Shown in pieces: positions 1-11,248 of a DNA stretch of 64,000 bases. The notes beneath the pieces are model-generated. The model was not told the DNA's origin and made no database searches. It was given only the letters and a program-made list of their open reading frames with translations. Origin of the DNA: Anniella stebbinsi (taxonomy: Eukaryota; Chordata; Lepidosauria; Squamata; Anniellidae). The translations under genes were made by a program, and so were the position numbers. Position 1 is the first letter of the stretch. Every line of letters begins with the position of its first letter. Where the stretch lies: positions 261,385,062 through 261,449,061 of the forward strand of contig JARDYH010000003.1 of assembly GCA_029215795.1 (NCBI GenBank). Reading direction: 5' to 3'.

Positions 1-466
1 GGGCAGGAGACCAATCTGTCCATCTTTTCTTCCTCCTCTCCAGTCATCCCTAGAAAGATGCATTTCCTAATGTGGGAGGTAGAGGAGGAGGAAAAGAAAG
101 ACCAGCATTTTGGAAAAATGACATTTCCCATAGTGTCTGGTACCTGGAACTCAACTGTAGCCATATTCTGAAGGATAGATGGAAGGATAGAAAGGGGTGT
201 AGAAAAGAGAGACTGGAGAGGAAGTAGAGGAAGAGAGGATGGGAGCAAAAGTCAGAGAGAGAGAGAGAGAGGACCTTCTCTGCCTTTCACCATCATAGTC
301 ACTGCACTGAACTCATCAGCAGCCATTAAAAGGTCTGGGCACTGGTGGGTTTGAGGGCTTGGGAATGTGGAAACAAACATTTAGAACTATTGAGGGGGTA
401 GGGAGGACTTCATTTCTGAGTACGTTGCAATGTTCTTCATAATTACCAGTTTTAATCCAAATTGAG

Positions 467-504
<38 letters not shown>

Positions 505-649
505 GTATCTGGTTAGGAGGATGGGGTCTTTCCTAGCACTAATTTCACCACAACATGAGTAAGTTCTATCATCATCATCACTCCTACATTATTTAAAAAT
601 GGAATGTTTGAATCAGAAAGAGGTTGCGTGTTGTCTACAACAGCTATTC
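1..649. other. Non-coding stretch with two microsatellites
   Basis: No coding region or recognisable transposon is seen. A short (GA)n tract lies near 255-272 and a (GT)n tract with interruptions near 464-508. The open frame on the minus strand at 513-836 runs into the neighbouring repeat and has no recognisable domain. Confidence 0.6.
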
Positions 650-673
650 TTGATGAAGCAACCTTATAATAGC

Positions 674-1083
674 CAGGGATGTGTGAATCACCAGAACTCG
701 AGCTCAAAACTCTCCAAATTCCATCTCGAAGCTCATTCTGACTGAAGCCCATATCAGGTTGTAAGGTTTGTTTGTTTTTCCTTCCACATGAAAACCTGTG
801 TGTGTTTTCATGCATTTTTTCCCCAAAAGTATGCATCAGTTGTGCACATCAATGAAATGTACACATTCGTCTCCCATTGATTAAAGTGATTTTTTCATGC
901 AAGTTTTTCAAACGTACACACGCTATCTGTGGTATTTTTATTGGCTCTCAAATAAAATGGCAAGCTCAAAAATGTATGGACTACAATTGCAGATCGCATC
1001 CAAGTCTGTGTTCAGTTTGGAAGGTGCAAACTGGGTAAATCCTGATTAAAAATAACATGAAATGAATTTCTCGTATATTCCTA
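674..1083 (+). mobile_element. Degenerate MITE-like element, family with AGGGATGTG end
   Basis: This block is collinear with 23908-24305 and with the split copy at 38489-39279. Shared landmarks in order are: AGGGATGTG, AGCTCATTCTGA, CATATCAGGTTG, CTCCCATTGATTAAAGTG, a GCAAGCTCAAAAATGTA segment, GCAGATCGCATCCA, CTGGGTAAATCCTGAT and ATGAAATGAATTTCTC. The left end resembles the TAGGGATGTGCA end of the hAT-type elements in this window, so a non-autonomous hAT origin is likely. No clear target duplication is visible and the ends are eroded. Confidence 0.6.
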
Positions 1084-1751
1084 CCAGACCCCCATTTCTA
1101 TGTACAGCTGATTGTCTACAGGACATTTAGATGAGTAAGGCTGTAGGTTCAGAATATGTAATAGGGAAGTTTCTAAAATGCTGTCCCTCTAAATTCCTTC
1201 ACATATTCTGGGCTCCCTCGTTAGCTGGTCATGGTCACAGAGCAGCATTAATGTACTCGTTATCTGCTAAAATTTTTGGATTGGATTTCTGAAGTTTGTA
1301 AAGACCATGAACAGTTTTCTCTTGCTTATTCCATCCCTCACGCTCCTTCCAGGGAAGTTATGATTAGGAGCTCCGGTGCACATTGCAACAACACACACAC
1401 ACACCATTTAAGCATACAATTTGCTCATCACCGAGTGTATGTGTGTGTGTGTGTTTGTGTGCATGCAGTTACAAATAAATTTTAAGTGCAGTCATGAGCC
1501 ATGTACATATTCACTTGTGCAAATGGATTGCCTTGTCAGAAAACAATGACAGCAACAACATTAATACGAAAAAGATCTGGGAAATTTGTTCAACCCATAA
1601 TCTGAATATGAATTTTAAACATTATCCATGCAAAGTCAACAGACCTGCCCATAGTAAATCTTGGGGCAACAGAAATTCACTCATCGCCTCTCGGTAACCA
1701 ACAATATCAAACAGAAGACAAAGGATGTGTTTGAACCATAAATGTATCTTC
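1084..1751. other. Unassigned non-coding DNA with (CA)/(GT) repeats
   Basis: No gene or transposon is recognised. Short (AC)n at about 1390-1403 and (GT)n at about 1436-1456 lie 50 bases apart and could pair as a weak hairpin. Two short open frames here have no recognisable features. Confidence 0.5.
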
Positions 1752-1935
1752 GGCCAGATCTACGCCGAACATGATATAGCACTGTGAAAGCAGTATATAG
1801 TATGTATCTTATGGGCCCCAACAGTTGTCAGTGCACTTCAGTACCACTATAAAGCAGCACTGTGACTCTTGCCTTTTATATACTGCTTTCATACCACTTC
1901 CATAGCGCTATATCCTGCTTGGTGTAGATCTGGCC
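1752..1935 (+). mobile_element. PAL-CAAGCAGG palindromic MITE, copy 1
   Basis: Inverted ends read GGCCAGATCTACGCC on the left and GGTGTAGATCTGGCC on the right. The interior carries the family hallmarks: GCACTGTGAAAGCAGTATAT, GGGGCCCCAACAGTTGTCAG in variant form, CAGTGCACTTCAGTACC and CCTTTTATATACTGCTTTCA. The two halves are nearly reverse complementary, so a transcript would fold into a long hairpin. No open frame is present, so any movement would need an enzyme supplied elsewhere. Confidence 0.8.
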
Positions 1936-2937
1936 ATAGTTTTAGTTATTTTAACTCTCAAAGCTTACCCTGCCAGTATCCCAAGAACTGTAGCTTAATG
2001 AGATGCTGAGGATATGTTCACAATTCTCTGATAGAGCTTCCTAGACCTGTCCCTTACAAAATGACAATTCTCAAGGCTAGGTGCCCTTCCAAACAGAAAA
2101 AAAAATAAAACGGGCTAAAGTGTGTGTGTTGTAGATATGCCCACAGAGATCTATACCAACATTTCTGAACCTCTCATCTTCAATTACTTTCTGGTTTGAA
2201 TGGTTCCTATGGGTAAAAGTGGCATTTGATCTTTTCAGGCACTGCCCTCAGCATCCTATGTCTTGGGTGGTTAGCTTTCTCTGTGAGCCTCCTCCCTCAT
2301 CTCTCCTGTTAGGATGCATTTGGTCTTCATGAACCACCTGCTTGGATTGCACTCTTTCTACATTGCTGCACACGCTGAGCAAAATACCTCAATTCCCAGA
2401 GCACACTTCAGTTCAAAACATTCAGCTTCATCCTTGACATTTAAGTGAATGATTTTGGGTTTCCTTCCAGATACTGCTTGGTAGAAAGAGTCATATCTGT
2501 TTTCATCATATGCAAGTGAGATAATTTCATATGTTCAACTCTGCAGTAACTTGTTCCTAAACTTGTGGGGGTGGGAGAATTTATGGAAAATGACATCATG
2601 TATGGAATATCGTAGAATTGTTTCAGATGTTCAGATCCCCCAGTTTGAATTCAAAACTCATGCCTGGAAGGGTATTTTAAGTAAATTCTCCCAATGTTTG
2701 GTTGCAAATATTTAAATTGGCATTCTTCTGTTTTCTTACATTTGCAAGTATAGCTGAGGGCTATTTTTCACATTAGGTGTACACATAAAGGGGCCCTCCA
2801 TGCATTGCACTTCTGCATGGTGTGGGAAACATGACTGAATCTCACAACCCTGTTTCTAACATCACACTTCCTGTTAGTCCTGAAGCTGAAGCTATTTGTT
2901 GTACATATAGGGCCAGTACATAAGCCCGTAAACATGC
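1936..2937. other. Unassigned non-coding DNA
   Basis: About 1 kb of moderately AT-rich sequence with stop codons in all frames. I recognise no repeat family, splice-site/exon pattern or RNA gene. Confidence 0.5.
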
Positions 2938-3223
2938 TTCTCGATCACCCCAGAGTGCAGGACATGGAATAATGGGCTCAAGTTACAGAAAGCCAGATTC
3001 TGGATGCACATCAGGAAAAAACTTCCTGACCGTTAGAGCAGTACAACAATGAAACCAATTACCTAGGGAAGTCATGGGCTCTCTTACTCTAGAGGCATTC
3101 AAGAGGCAACTGGACAGCCATTTGTCAGGTATGCTTTAAGGTAGATTCCTGCATTGAGCAGGGGGTTGGACTTGATGGCCTCATAGGCTCCTTCCAACTT
3201 GACTATTCTATGTTTCTATGATG
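2938..3223 (+). mobile_element. CR1-type LINE 3' end
   Basis: The block matches the conserved CR1 3' region. It has the run CATCAGGAAAAAACTTCCTGA, then ACCTAGGGAAGTCATGGGCT, AGAGGCATTCAAGAGGCAAC, GGGGTTGGACTTGATGGCC, and it ends in the CR1-like TATTCTATGTTTCTATGA octamer tail. A 5'-truncated CR1 insertion on the plus strand is the simplest reading. A second plus-strand copy is at 48318-48545 and a minus-strand copy at 44029-44525. Confidence 0.9.
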
Positions 3224-4262
3224 AACATGCATAGGGGTTCCTCCACATGAGTAGGAATCCAGATAATCCAGTGGCCCCAGTTATATAGTATGGAAGAACC
3301 TCTGTATGCATGTATGTCAAGCACATGATTACCAGAAGCAAGGCTGGATGCATCAGATACAGGATGCATGTAGTAGATCTGGTTCCAATCTCTTGGAGGC
3401 CACCATTATTATTTTTATTATTTTCTATTTTGCAGTAGTGCCATTGAACGTTGCTATACTGTAATACAACATCATTCTATGAGTCATGATTTGGGAAATT
3501 AAAATGGTAGCTGTTAGCACTGGTGAGTTCTTTTTTCAATGACCTCAAAATTCACCTCTTTCCAATTTGCCAAAGTGCCTGTCCACGTTTATGACTTCTG
3601 ATTGCTTCTGCAAAAGCAGGGGAGACTTTTGACTCAGTCCAAAAGTGACCAATTGGACTAAAAGGGGAGGGGGAGGAAGCAGAAATGTAGCTAATCACAT
3701 GACATGGTTGATACATGCCAGGGAGAGAATCCATGCAACTTTTGCTTGGATGATGCAATTGCCAAATATCTTCAAAAGGATTTGATTCCTTCTTTCAGCC
3801 TCTTAAAATGTACTATCATTGCTACCTTGTAAACAAGATATTTCAGTGTGACTCTTATTATGTGATTCTTTAGTTCCATTAATATTTTACAAGAATAAAT
3901 CAAATTATTAAGGCATGTTTTAATGTTGCCTTCTGATGCTAATAAGAAATACTTCTATAGGGTATGATAAAGCTGAAAGTTTGTCATATTTATGAATTGC
4001 CATTTGAAATAGTTGCATTTATTAATGCTGGCACAATATACATACAAAACCTTAAGAACTTCTAATATACATGTCCAAATTGATTATTATTTTTTGTATG
4101 ATAACAGATCTTTCTCCTTCTATCATTATGTATATATTAGCCTCCAGCACTGGTGAAACTTCCCTGAAAATCTTGCAACATGTTTTGAGCTGGCATAGCA
4201 AGTGATACTATTATCTATCCTCACCAGTTGCTTTGCTTGTGCTACTAATTTCAAGGTAATCC
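3224..4262. other. Unassigned non-coding DNA
   Basis: AT-rich, stop-dense sequence without a recognised repeat. The part after 3830 is especially AT-rich (about 3890-4140) and lacks TE landmarks. It may be single-copy DNA. Confidence 0.5.
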
Positions 4263-4263
4263 T

Positions 4264-4340
4264 TTTAATGGTGCAATCCTATATACATTTACTCAGAAGT
4301 AAACCCCACTGAGTTGAATGGGACTTACTCCCAAGAAGGG
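4264..4340 (+). repeat. Short interspersed motif (TTTACTCAGAAGTAA type)
   Basis: The stretch GGTGCAATCCTATATACA, then TTTACTCAGAAGTAAACCC, then TTGAATGGGACTTACTCCC is a fragment of a palindromic repeat that I recall as common in squamate genomes. A shorter relative occurs at 52321-52372 (CTACTCAGAAGTAAGTTCC, TTGAGTTCAGT). The halves partly pair (ACTCAGAAGTAA versus TTACTCCCAAG). The assignment to a class is uncertain. Confidence 0.5.
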
Positions 4341-4640
4341 ATGGATGAACCAGTCAATGGTGCTTTCTCGCCATTTCTCATTTTTCTAATCTTAAATTCG
4401 GTTCACTTTGAGTATTTTTCTTTCAAAGTATGTCTGAAAATGTGCTGTTATGCATTTGTGTGTACATTTCTCATTTTATGCATTTTGTATGCAATTTTGC
4501 CTTATATACACATTTCTGGCAAGCAATGTTCCTAATATAATTCATTCTTCAGTTTTTACAAATATATATACATTTTTGTGCCCACGTCCTATTATACTCA
4601 TTTTGTTTGACTGAAGAACTGAATTGCAAAATTTGGAGAT
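4341..4640. repeat. T-rich repeat remnant
   Basis: The stretch repeats the theme ATGCATTTTGTATGCAATTTT / ACACATTTCT / GCAATGTTCCTAATAT. The same theme recurs at about 34742-34890, which has GTACATGCATTTTTGTATG, ACACATTTTGTAAGCAATA and TTCCTAATATG. Both are probably degenerate copies of one AT-rich MITE-like repeat. The ends are not defined. Confidence 0.45.
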
Positions 4641-4945
4641 GTGCAAATTTTCAAGAATAGCTGTGTCCACATCCTTCTGGAAATCCACTACTTTGGACGA
4701 AGTCAGGCTAGTGCAGAATACAGTGGAACTCTTACTTCGTATGACTTGGAAGGCATTGACTCTATATTAACGCAGTCTCAAATTGCAATAGCTGACTTGC
4801 AGCTACATCACACTGCTGACTCCTGGTCAGCTTGTGAACAACAACTATCTCAAGATGATTTTCATGTGTACTTCTCCCAGGCCAGAAATCACCAATCCTA
4901 TAGTTGTGCATTTGATGTTTATTTATTTCCTTATTTATTGGTCCA

Positions 4946-5122
4946 CTGCAGAACTTTGAATTTATCTTTGTTGAATTTCATTTTGTTCATTTCAGCACAA
5001 TTTTACATTCTATCAGGGTCATTTTGAATTGTATCCCTCTGTCTTCTAAAATTTTAGGCTATCCGTCCAACTGCTGTGGCACTGGCAAATCTCTTAAGAA
5101 TTTGCTCCACTCCATTTCTAAT
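4946..5122 (-). mobile_element. CR1/L3-type LINE fragment (antisense)
   Basis: Plus-strand landmarks are TTGAATTTCATTTTGTTCAT, CTATCAGGGTCATTTTGAAT and CTGTCTTCTAAAATTTTAG, followed by a TGGCACTGGCAAATCTC segment. They fit the reverse complement of a CR1/L3-like LINE coding region that I recall as widespread in amniotes. The open frame at 4641-5027 overlaps this and is not a host gene. The fragment is old and lacks its ends. Confidence 0.55.
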
Positions 5123-5292
5123 CAAGGGTGGGCAAGTGTCCCCTCCGAGGGCTGCATGTGCTTTGAGCTGTGGGTCAGGGGCTGCATGCTGGCAGTGGGC
5201 AGAGCCTGGACTGGCAGTAGGTGGTAACTGGGATTTCTTCCCCCCACCCCTCACAACACATACAGCTTTCCTGATTCTCTCTCACACTCTCT

Positions 5293-5518
5293 GGCTCAAT
5301 TCAGACGACACAATAAACAACTGGTGTGGGGGAAACAATCGTCAGTTGTTTTGACTATTGTGTCATCCGAATGCTGCCATAGTCAACTCAGCGTTGATCC
5401 TAATCCACACCACAGTTGATTATTTATTACCATGTTGTGTGGGGAGTAGCCCCTAGTTGAACAACTGTAAAGTTGATTATTACCCCACCATTGACTATTG
5501 TGTTGTCCGAATTCAGCC
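5293..5518 (+). mobile_element. TIR226 MITE, copy 1
   Basis: Ends are GGCTCAATTCAGACGACAC on the left and GTGTTGTCCGAATTCAGCC on the right. The interior has CGTCAGTTG, GAATGCTGCCATAGTCAACT, CCACACCACAGTTGATTATT and ACAACTGTAAAGTTGATTAT. Length is 226 bp, like the other five copies. Here ACTCTCT flanks both sides (just before the left end and just after the right end), which is the best target-duplication candidate of the family. There is no open reading frame of its own. Confidence 0.85.
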
Positions 5519-5542
5519 ACTCTCTCCCTCTCTTTCTCTCTG

Positions 5543-5543
<1 letters not shown>

Positions 5544-5573
<30 letters not shown>
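5544..5573. repeat. (CA)n microsatellite
   Basis: A run of about 15 CA units follows a CT-rich stretch (5519-5543). It explains two false open frames with poly-cysteine/valine or threonine/histidine content on opposite strands. Confidence 0.95.
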
Positions 5574-5576
<3 letters not shown>

Positions 5577-5847
5577 CCCCATCTCTTTCTTTATCCCTCT
5601 AATACATACACACAGCGATAACTTCCTTCCACCATTCACCCCCTCTTCCCATTTTCTCTTTTTTAGGTTAAATCAGGTTTTCCTCACCCAGAGAGGAAAT
5701 GAGCCGCTCTAACCTGCCCAACTCTATAATTTCTCTCTTGGATTCTTGAGAGAGAAAACACAGATCATGGGGCGCTAAAATATCTTTCATTGCTCTACCA
5801 CACTGAATGCCATGGTTTCAGTCTCAAGGATCTTATTCTTGAGACAG

Positions 5848-5848
<1 letters not shown>

Positions 5849-5880
<32 letters not shown>

Positions 5881-6155
5881 AATAATAATAACCCGCCTCT
5901 CCCTCCGGATCGAGGCGGGGAACAACAGCAAATACAAAACACAAGAATCACAAAACAGTTTAAAAAATGTAAAACAAGAAAAAAATACATCATTAATAAC
6001 ATCTTAAAATTCATCTGGATAGGCCTGCCGGAAGAGAGCAGTCTTCATGACACTCTTAAATTCATGAAGACTGCTAATTTGTCTCATCTCCTCCAGAAGA
6101 CCATGGAGAAGATCATGGAGTTAAGAAGGCTAGAACCCCCGAAAATGCTCTGACC
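5849..6155 (-). mobile_element. L2-type LINE 3' end, subfamily with GCCTCGATCCGGAGG
   Basis: Reading the minus strand, the piece ends with CCCCGCCTCGATCCGGAGGG and then a (TAA/TTA)n tail at 5849-5891. Upstream it shares ATTAGCAGTCTTCATGAATT and GGCCTATCCAGATGAATTTT with the copy at 26128-27118. The same 3' end occurs in plus orientation at 36775-36945. Only the 3' untranslated part and a little coding sequence remain. Confidence 0.8.
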
Positions 6156-7048
6156 CTTCATACTGTCTGGTTTCTCTCTCAGGAATCCCAGAGAGCAAGC
6201 ACAGAGTGCACCCCTTTTACTCTCCTCTTGGAGCAAGAGGAAAGCCTTCCCTCCCTGGAGGGAGCGAGAGCAGAAAAATGTGCTATTGAAGGGGGAAAGA
6301 GTGGTTGAGTCACTAGGGTATTGGCAAGCACATGTAAGCTACGTTGTTGATAAAAATGAAGAGTACCACACCCAGGAGAGATGGCAAGTCCTGTTTAAGG
6401 TGCACCTGTTCACACTCTATATCCAACAAGGCATACAATACCATTTTGATAGCAATTTTAAGGAGGACATAAATCCCCTGGCACATCAAAGATGACATAG
6501 GATTAATGCAAAGTATATCTGGGTACATGAAGAGTCATCCAAACATCATTCCAAACATCGTGAATCATACTCAGGGATAAATCATATACAGCACAAACAT
6601 GTTTTTTTTCTGTTTAACAACGCCTAGGGTTGTTGTGAGCCTCTGACTGGGTCTAGGAGGCTGATGGACCCCCACCTGGTTCTGGTCCCCTAGAACCAAT
6701 TGGATGTGCCTGGCAGGAGCATGGACCCACGCCTGTGTGTTCGCAAGGTCCCCGCGAGCGCTTGGCAGCGGCCTGCCCTGGCTGCCAACATCATGCACTC
6801 CTCCCCAGGTCCCATTAACGTAAGGATAAACCATAAAGGCTACCAAAAAGGCAGCAGAGGGAAGTGCGCGAGTTTGGCAGCCAGGACGGGCGGCTGCCGA
6901 ATTCTCACTGGGTAAGCTAAGCCTCAGAAGAGGCTTGTGTGGTTCTGCAAACGGGGAATGAATGGCAGCAGGTGATTTCACTCACCCTGTGTCAAAGGGT
7001 TCAAGGTGAATTCTAAAGGGAAACAAGGGAAACTGTTTACACTCATGT
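6156..7048. other. Unassigned DNA with a CpG-richer patch
   Basis: No gene is recognised. The patch at about 6690-6905 is richer in G+C and CpG than its surroundings (CCCCGCGAGCGCTTGGCAGC; GGACGGGCGGCTGCCGAATT). Open frames on both strands (6571-6981 minus, 6700-6915 plus) overlap there, as expected for GC-rich DNA, and neither shows a recognisable domain. It could be a degenerate transposon. Confidence 0.4.
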
Positions 7049-7053
7049 GTTAA

Positions 7054-7084
<31 letters not shown>
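7049..7084. repeat. (AAC)n microsatellite
   Basis: About twelve CAA/AAC units in a row. On the minus strand they create a leucine run in a spurious frame. Confidence 0.95.
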
Positions 7085-8040
7085 GATCTTGATTTCAGAC
7101 AAAGCTCACTGGTAAGACTGGGGGTGGGGGAATGGAACTTAATTTCATTCTGTCCTGTAATCTTGATCTTGGCAGTGTTGTTCTTTGCTTTAGCCTTGAC
7201 TCTGGCTCTATACTTTATGTTTAAGATGCTCTTGAAAACATAGCTAACAAGTGGTGGAGCATCCTCAGTCATAAAACTGCTTAAATTTCTGGAGAAAGAA
7301 TGCATGAATGACCTGGCATGCATAGGCTGCTGGACTCTATTTATGACCTAGCGAATTTGTATCTGTTTGGGATGGAACAAAGCAGGTTGGATTGTTCCTA
7401 TTGGGACCTCGGTGTTGATTTACAGTTAGCTTTTCCATTTCCCAGTTGTCTATTCTGATAAGGAAGGCCAATGTTTGGGTGGTTCCCCCCGCCCCCATGT
7501 TTACTGTCATGTTACTGGATTAGCACATTTGTGCTGGAAAACCTTAATGAAATGTTTGTTCCAGATTATTCTGAAATCTATTTTGTGGAGCATGTCATGT
7601 GCATGTGCATCTGATGGAGTCAGGAATTTATAGGTTTTAGGACTCGCAGGGGCCAGCCGCTCCAGAGAGTGCCAATTCCCCTAGGCAGTATAATCCAATG
7701 CATGGGAAATGTAACAGAAATGTATACCCTTTAAATAAAAATCATAGTGACTTTATACAATCAATATGTTTGGTCATGTTTCTGCCTTGGGCAGTGAACA
7801 ATTGTATACTTGCTTTCTCACATAGGTGTGATCCCTCTGTTCTTAACATTGTAATACACATGCTCTGCCTCTAGATGCTGCTAGAGTGTTATCTGCTTAA
7901 TCACTAACTTGAGCATTCATGGAGACAGGGAATCGTACCATGCCACCATTTAGAGATGAGACCTGCAAAAATGCAAAGCAACAACGAGATGACATCATGT
8001 AAACAAACAAAATCACAAAGCAGTTGTATCTGCCATTTCC
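7085..8040. other. Unassigned non-coding DNA
   Basis: Stop-dense sequence with no recognised repeat, exon or RNA gene. A C-rich run is at about 7486-7496. Confidence 0.5.
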
Positions 8041-8470
8041 TAAGAACATAGGAATATCAGAAGAGGCATGCCGGATCAGATCAAAGATCCATCTAATCCA
8101 GCACTCTGTTCACAGAATGGTCACCAGCTGTTGATCAGGAAGCCATAAGAAGGACATGTGTGCAACAGTACCCTCCCACCCATGATCCACAGCAAGTCGC
8201 ATATATAGGCTTACTACCTCTGAAACTGGAGGCAGCACATTTTCATCAGTACTAATAGCCATTAAGAGGCTTTTCCTCCAGGAATTTATCCAAGCTCCTT
8301 TCAAAGCATCCAAATTGGTGGTCATCACCACATCTTGTGGTAGTGAATTCCATAGTTTAAATATCTGCTGTGCGAATAAGTACTTCCTTTTACTTGTCTC
8401 GAATCTCCTAGCAAATCCTTCTCCTACTGTCTCTCTACAATCTTCCCAGTCTATGTTCCTGCCTCTAGCT
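8041..8470 (-). mobile_element. LINE 3' end with C-terminal RT-protein remnant
   Basis: The minus strand encodes a degenerate C-terminus with KRKYLFAQQIFKLWNSLPQD, the typical xFFxQRVVxxWNSLP block at the end of CR1-like LINE proteins. The element ends at the low coordinate with the GGCATGCCTCTTCT / TATGTTCTTA tail. The same 3' end is at 18932-19100 and 57461-57640 (minus) and 47379-47590 (plus). It is 5' truncated and has in-frame stops. Confidence 0.75.
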
Positions 8471-8818
8471 TCTGTCTCCACACCACACCACAACCCCTGC
8501 TATTTATCAGTGCAGGGTAGATCTCTGACCCAGCTTGGTCTGACTAGCATTTGGACAAAAATCCCCATATCATTTCACAGGCCTTTTTGTTCCCCTGTGA
8601 AAGGGGAAGGATTTGGGCACACTTTTGCAAGGGTGGGAGGAGAGGCAAATTCTAACAATTTCGAGTCCAGGGGTTACCATAAACACATGAGGTAGAAAAG
8701 AGGGGTTCTCATTCCCCCCCAGTCTTTTAAAGAAACAAGCATGAAGGATTTGTCAATGCCTCAAATGGTGGAATAATTGAAATAATGAGCCCTGTCCCAT
8801 ATGAAGACTCAGTGGTAA

Positions 8819-8925
8819 CTAGGGATGTGCATCGGATCGGGTCCAATCCATGATCTGGAGCCGATCCGACCGAAATTGGATAAAATTATCCAATTCCGAT
8901 CCTGGCTTCTGGATTGTCCTGCTAT
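8819..8925 (+). mobile_element. hAT-type element, left-end fragment
   Basis: The left end CTAGGGATGTGCATCGGATC and the GGATCGGGTCCAATCC / GAGCCGATCCGACC repeats match the left tips of the larger elements at 11249, 44777 and 52512. The sequence stops matching after about 100 bp. No right end is nearby, so this is a truncated copy. Confidence 0.75.
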
Positions 8926-9860
8926 GTCCTATGGTGTTAGCTATGTCTCTCTGCTTTATCTCATCTTGATTTCTGGTAAGCATCTCCTCTATGCCCCATC
9001 CAAGTTGTTTGTTAAATGCTGAACATCACAGGGTCTTGGACAGAGACCTCTAGAACCTCATTCTAGACCTCCCTCCAGGTTGACAAACACATTAATTTAC
9101 CAGTTTCTCAAAATGGAAGACTTTCTCAAATGCTGTACTGAAATCAAGATATATTATGTCCATGGCATTCCCTTGATCTACTGAACTAGTAACACTATTT
9201 TTTTTTTTTTAAAAAAAAAGTAGTTAAGAAGATAAAGTTAGTTTGGCATAATGTTTGATAAATCCATGATGGCCTCTAGTAATCAATGCATTATTTTCTC
9301 AATTCTCACAAAAGGCCTGCTAAATTATCTATTCTAGACATTTCCCTGGTATTGATATCAGATTGACTAGTAATTAGTTTTCCAGATTCTCCTTCCACCC
9401 ATTTTGAAAATAGGGAAAGTATTTGCCCATTTTAAGTTTTTCAGAATTTCACCCATTCATCAAGAATCCTCAGAGGTATCAGACAATGGCTGAATTCGGA
9501 CGACACATTAAGCAACTGGGGTGGGGAAACACTCGTCAGTTGTATTGACTATCATGTCATCCGAATGCTGCCATAGTCAACCCAGTGCTGATCCTAATCC
9601 ACACCACGGTTGATTATTTATTACCATATTGTGTGGGGAGTACCCCCTAGATGAACAACTGTAAAGTTGTTTATTACCCCACCACTGACTATCGTGTTGT
9701 CCGAATTCAGCCACTGTCTCTGAATTAATGTCTTAAACTCCTTCAATACCCTGAGACATAATACATCTAGCCCTTGAACACATTCAAAGTAGCTAAATGT
9801 TCTCTAATGATGTACTGGGTTGCAAGTCCATCCTGGTATCATTTGGTCTTCATTTCTCAG
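8926..9860 (-). mobile_element. CR1-type LINE coding fragment, split by a TIR226 insertion
   Basis: Plus-strand text contains CTGTACTGAAATCAAGATAT, ATGTCCATGGCATTCCCTTG, TGATAAATCCATGATGGCC, CCCTGGTATTGATATCAGAT and GAAAATAGGGAAAGTATTTG. These are the antisense of the CR1-like reverse-transcriptase region, as I recall the family. The copy is heavily mutated and has no usable frame. TIR226 (9488-9712) interrupts it: the CR1 match runs up to GGTATCAGACAATGG and resumes with CTCTGAATTAATGTC. Confidence 0.7.
9488..9712 (+). mobile_element. TIR226 MITE, copy 2 (inside CR1)
   Basis: GGCTGAATTCGGACGACAC at the left and GTGTTGTCCGAATTCAGCC at the right, with the standard interior. It lies inside a CR1 fragment, so it is younger than that CR1 copy. 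Target duplication is not clear: left flank AGACAAT and right flank ACTGTCT resemble each other only in inverted form. Confidence 0.85.
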
Positions 9861-10476
9861 GTAGAACACAATTCCCATTGTAGAAGTAAAACCAAAGCAA
9901 TATAGGAATCAAGTACTTCTGTATTGCCCCCCATCATTTGCTAATGATCCATTGTCTTCACAAAGCAGCAGACTGAAGAAGGACAATTTATTCACCATCA
10001 CCACCACCAAAACTGGTACTGAAGCTGCAGGCAATCTGGGCTGAGGAGCAAACAACTTTGTAAAGTAAGCTTTTGGGGATTTAGAGGTATACATTCAGCC
10101 CTCCTGAACATCCCCCATTTTATGCTGAAAAAGTTCTCTCTCGATTATTCAGCTCAGCCCCAGTGAAAACACTCAGTGAATAATTGCAATGTAAAATCCA
10201 TGTCCGTATATTAAACACCACAATGTTTCAGCATATGAACACCTACGCCTAGCTAATTATAGATGTGTTAAACTATAGCTCTACTGTGAGTATTTAAATA
10301 ATTGCAAGCAACGTGCTATCATCAGATACTTCAGTGGATTGTGCACTATCCCAGAGAGCTTTTAGATGCCTGGAAATTCTGTCTGGCCCATATATTAACA
10401 CAGTATGAGAAGTGGGCGGGGAGGGGAGGCTATGATTTTATTTTTGTAAAGAAGAAAATCTGGCCTTTGGATAAGC

Positions 10477-10478
<2 letters not shown>
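9861..10478. other. Unassigned non-coding DNA
   Basis: No repeat family or gene is recognised. Short frames on either strand show no domains. Confidence 0.5.

Positions 10479-10517
<39 letters not shown>
10479..10517. repeat. (AT)n microsatellite
   Basis: About 19 AT units, self-complementary and so able to form a cruciform. It produces a run of alternating tyrosine and isoleucine in a spurious frame. Confidence 0.95.
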
Positions 10518-10519
<2 letters not shown>

Positions 10520-11248
10520 TATAATATTGGCCCATCTCTGAGGAATTTATGCATCCCTAAAGAATAAGAAGTATAACCACAAGAACCTTCCAATAACTGC
10601 TTTTCAGCAGTCAACAGCCTGCTGGTTTAATTAATATTTTCACCACCCCCAAGACAGTCTGCCAGCACAACAATGGATTAGAACAGCAGCAAAGCCCCAT
10701 CTCAGAATAATGAGATATACCCAGGTTGCAATGAATGCGAAAGTAATAAAAACGTTAAAACTTCTTAATCCTTTTTTGTGTATATAATTGTGTGTTTTTT
10801 AAAAAAATACTCAGGGAGAGTAATTAATTGCCAGTATCACATGTGACAAATGTAGACTGTGCAGCCATGTCATATACTGATTTCTTATTAAAATAAAGAC
10901 TGCACAAGATTAGAGGAGGTGTGATCCTTAACATTGCACCTTGAAATCCACCTAACACCACTGCCTCTTATATTTACCAAACCAAAAAAATCAAGAGAAC
11001 CCCTTAAACTGAGAAAACAAGCCAATCAGCTGAGGCTTTTGGCTCCGATGTCAGTGGGTTGTGAGTCCACTCCGGGTTTCAGTCAGAACCAGTCAGAACT
11101 ATAAATGAGCTGTCCAAGAGTTTCTTAGAGTTCCAGCTGGCTCTGACTGAAACCTGAAGTAGATTCACCAACTGTTGACATTGGAGCCACCAGCATTCAC
11201 TAAAACCAATAATTTTATTACAAGTTAGAAAGCCAAAGACACAAACAC
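10518..11248. other. Unassigned, possibly single-copy DNA
   Basis: No transposon landmarks are seen. The part at about 10800-10905 (GAGAGTAATTAATTGCCAGT; CACATGTGACAAATG) looks like non-repetitive AT-rich DNA with homeodomain-like TAATTA cores. At 11075-11170 the text CAGTCAGAACCAGTCAGAAC has a partial inverted partner (AGCTGGCTCTGACTGAAACC). Confidence 0.4.

Noticed and set aside
4641..5027. 128-codon plus-strand frame
   Set aside because: Its second half overlaps an antisense CR1-type fragment, and its first half has no recognisable features.
5544..5712. Threonine/histidine or cysteine/valine-rich peptides
   Set aside because: They are translations of a (CA)n microsatellite and CT-rich DNA.
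6571..6981. CpG-richer patch as a promoter or exon
   Set aside because: It is too short for a typical CpG island, has opposing frames, and shows no splice or transcription start evidence in the sequence.
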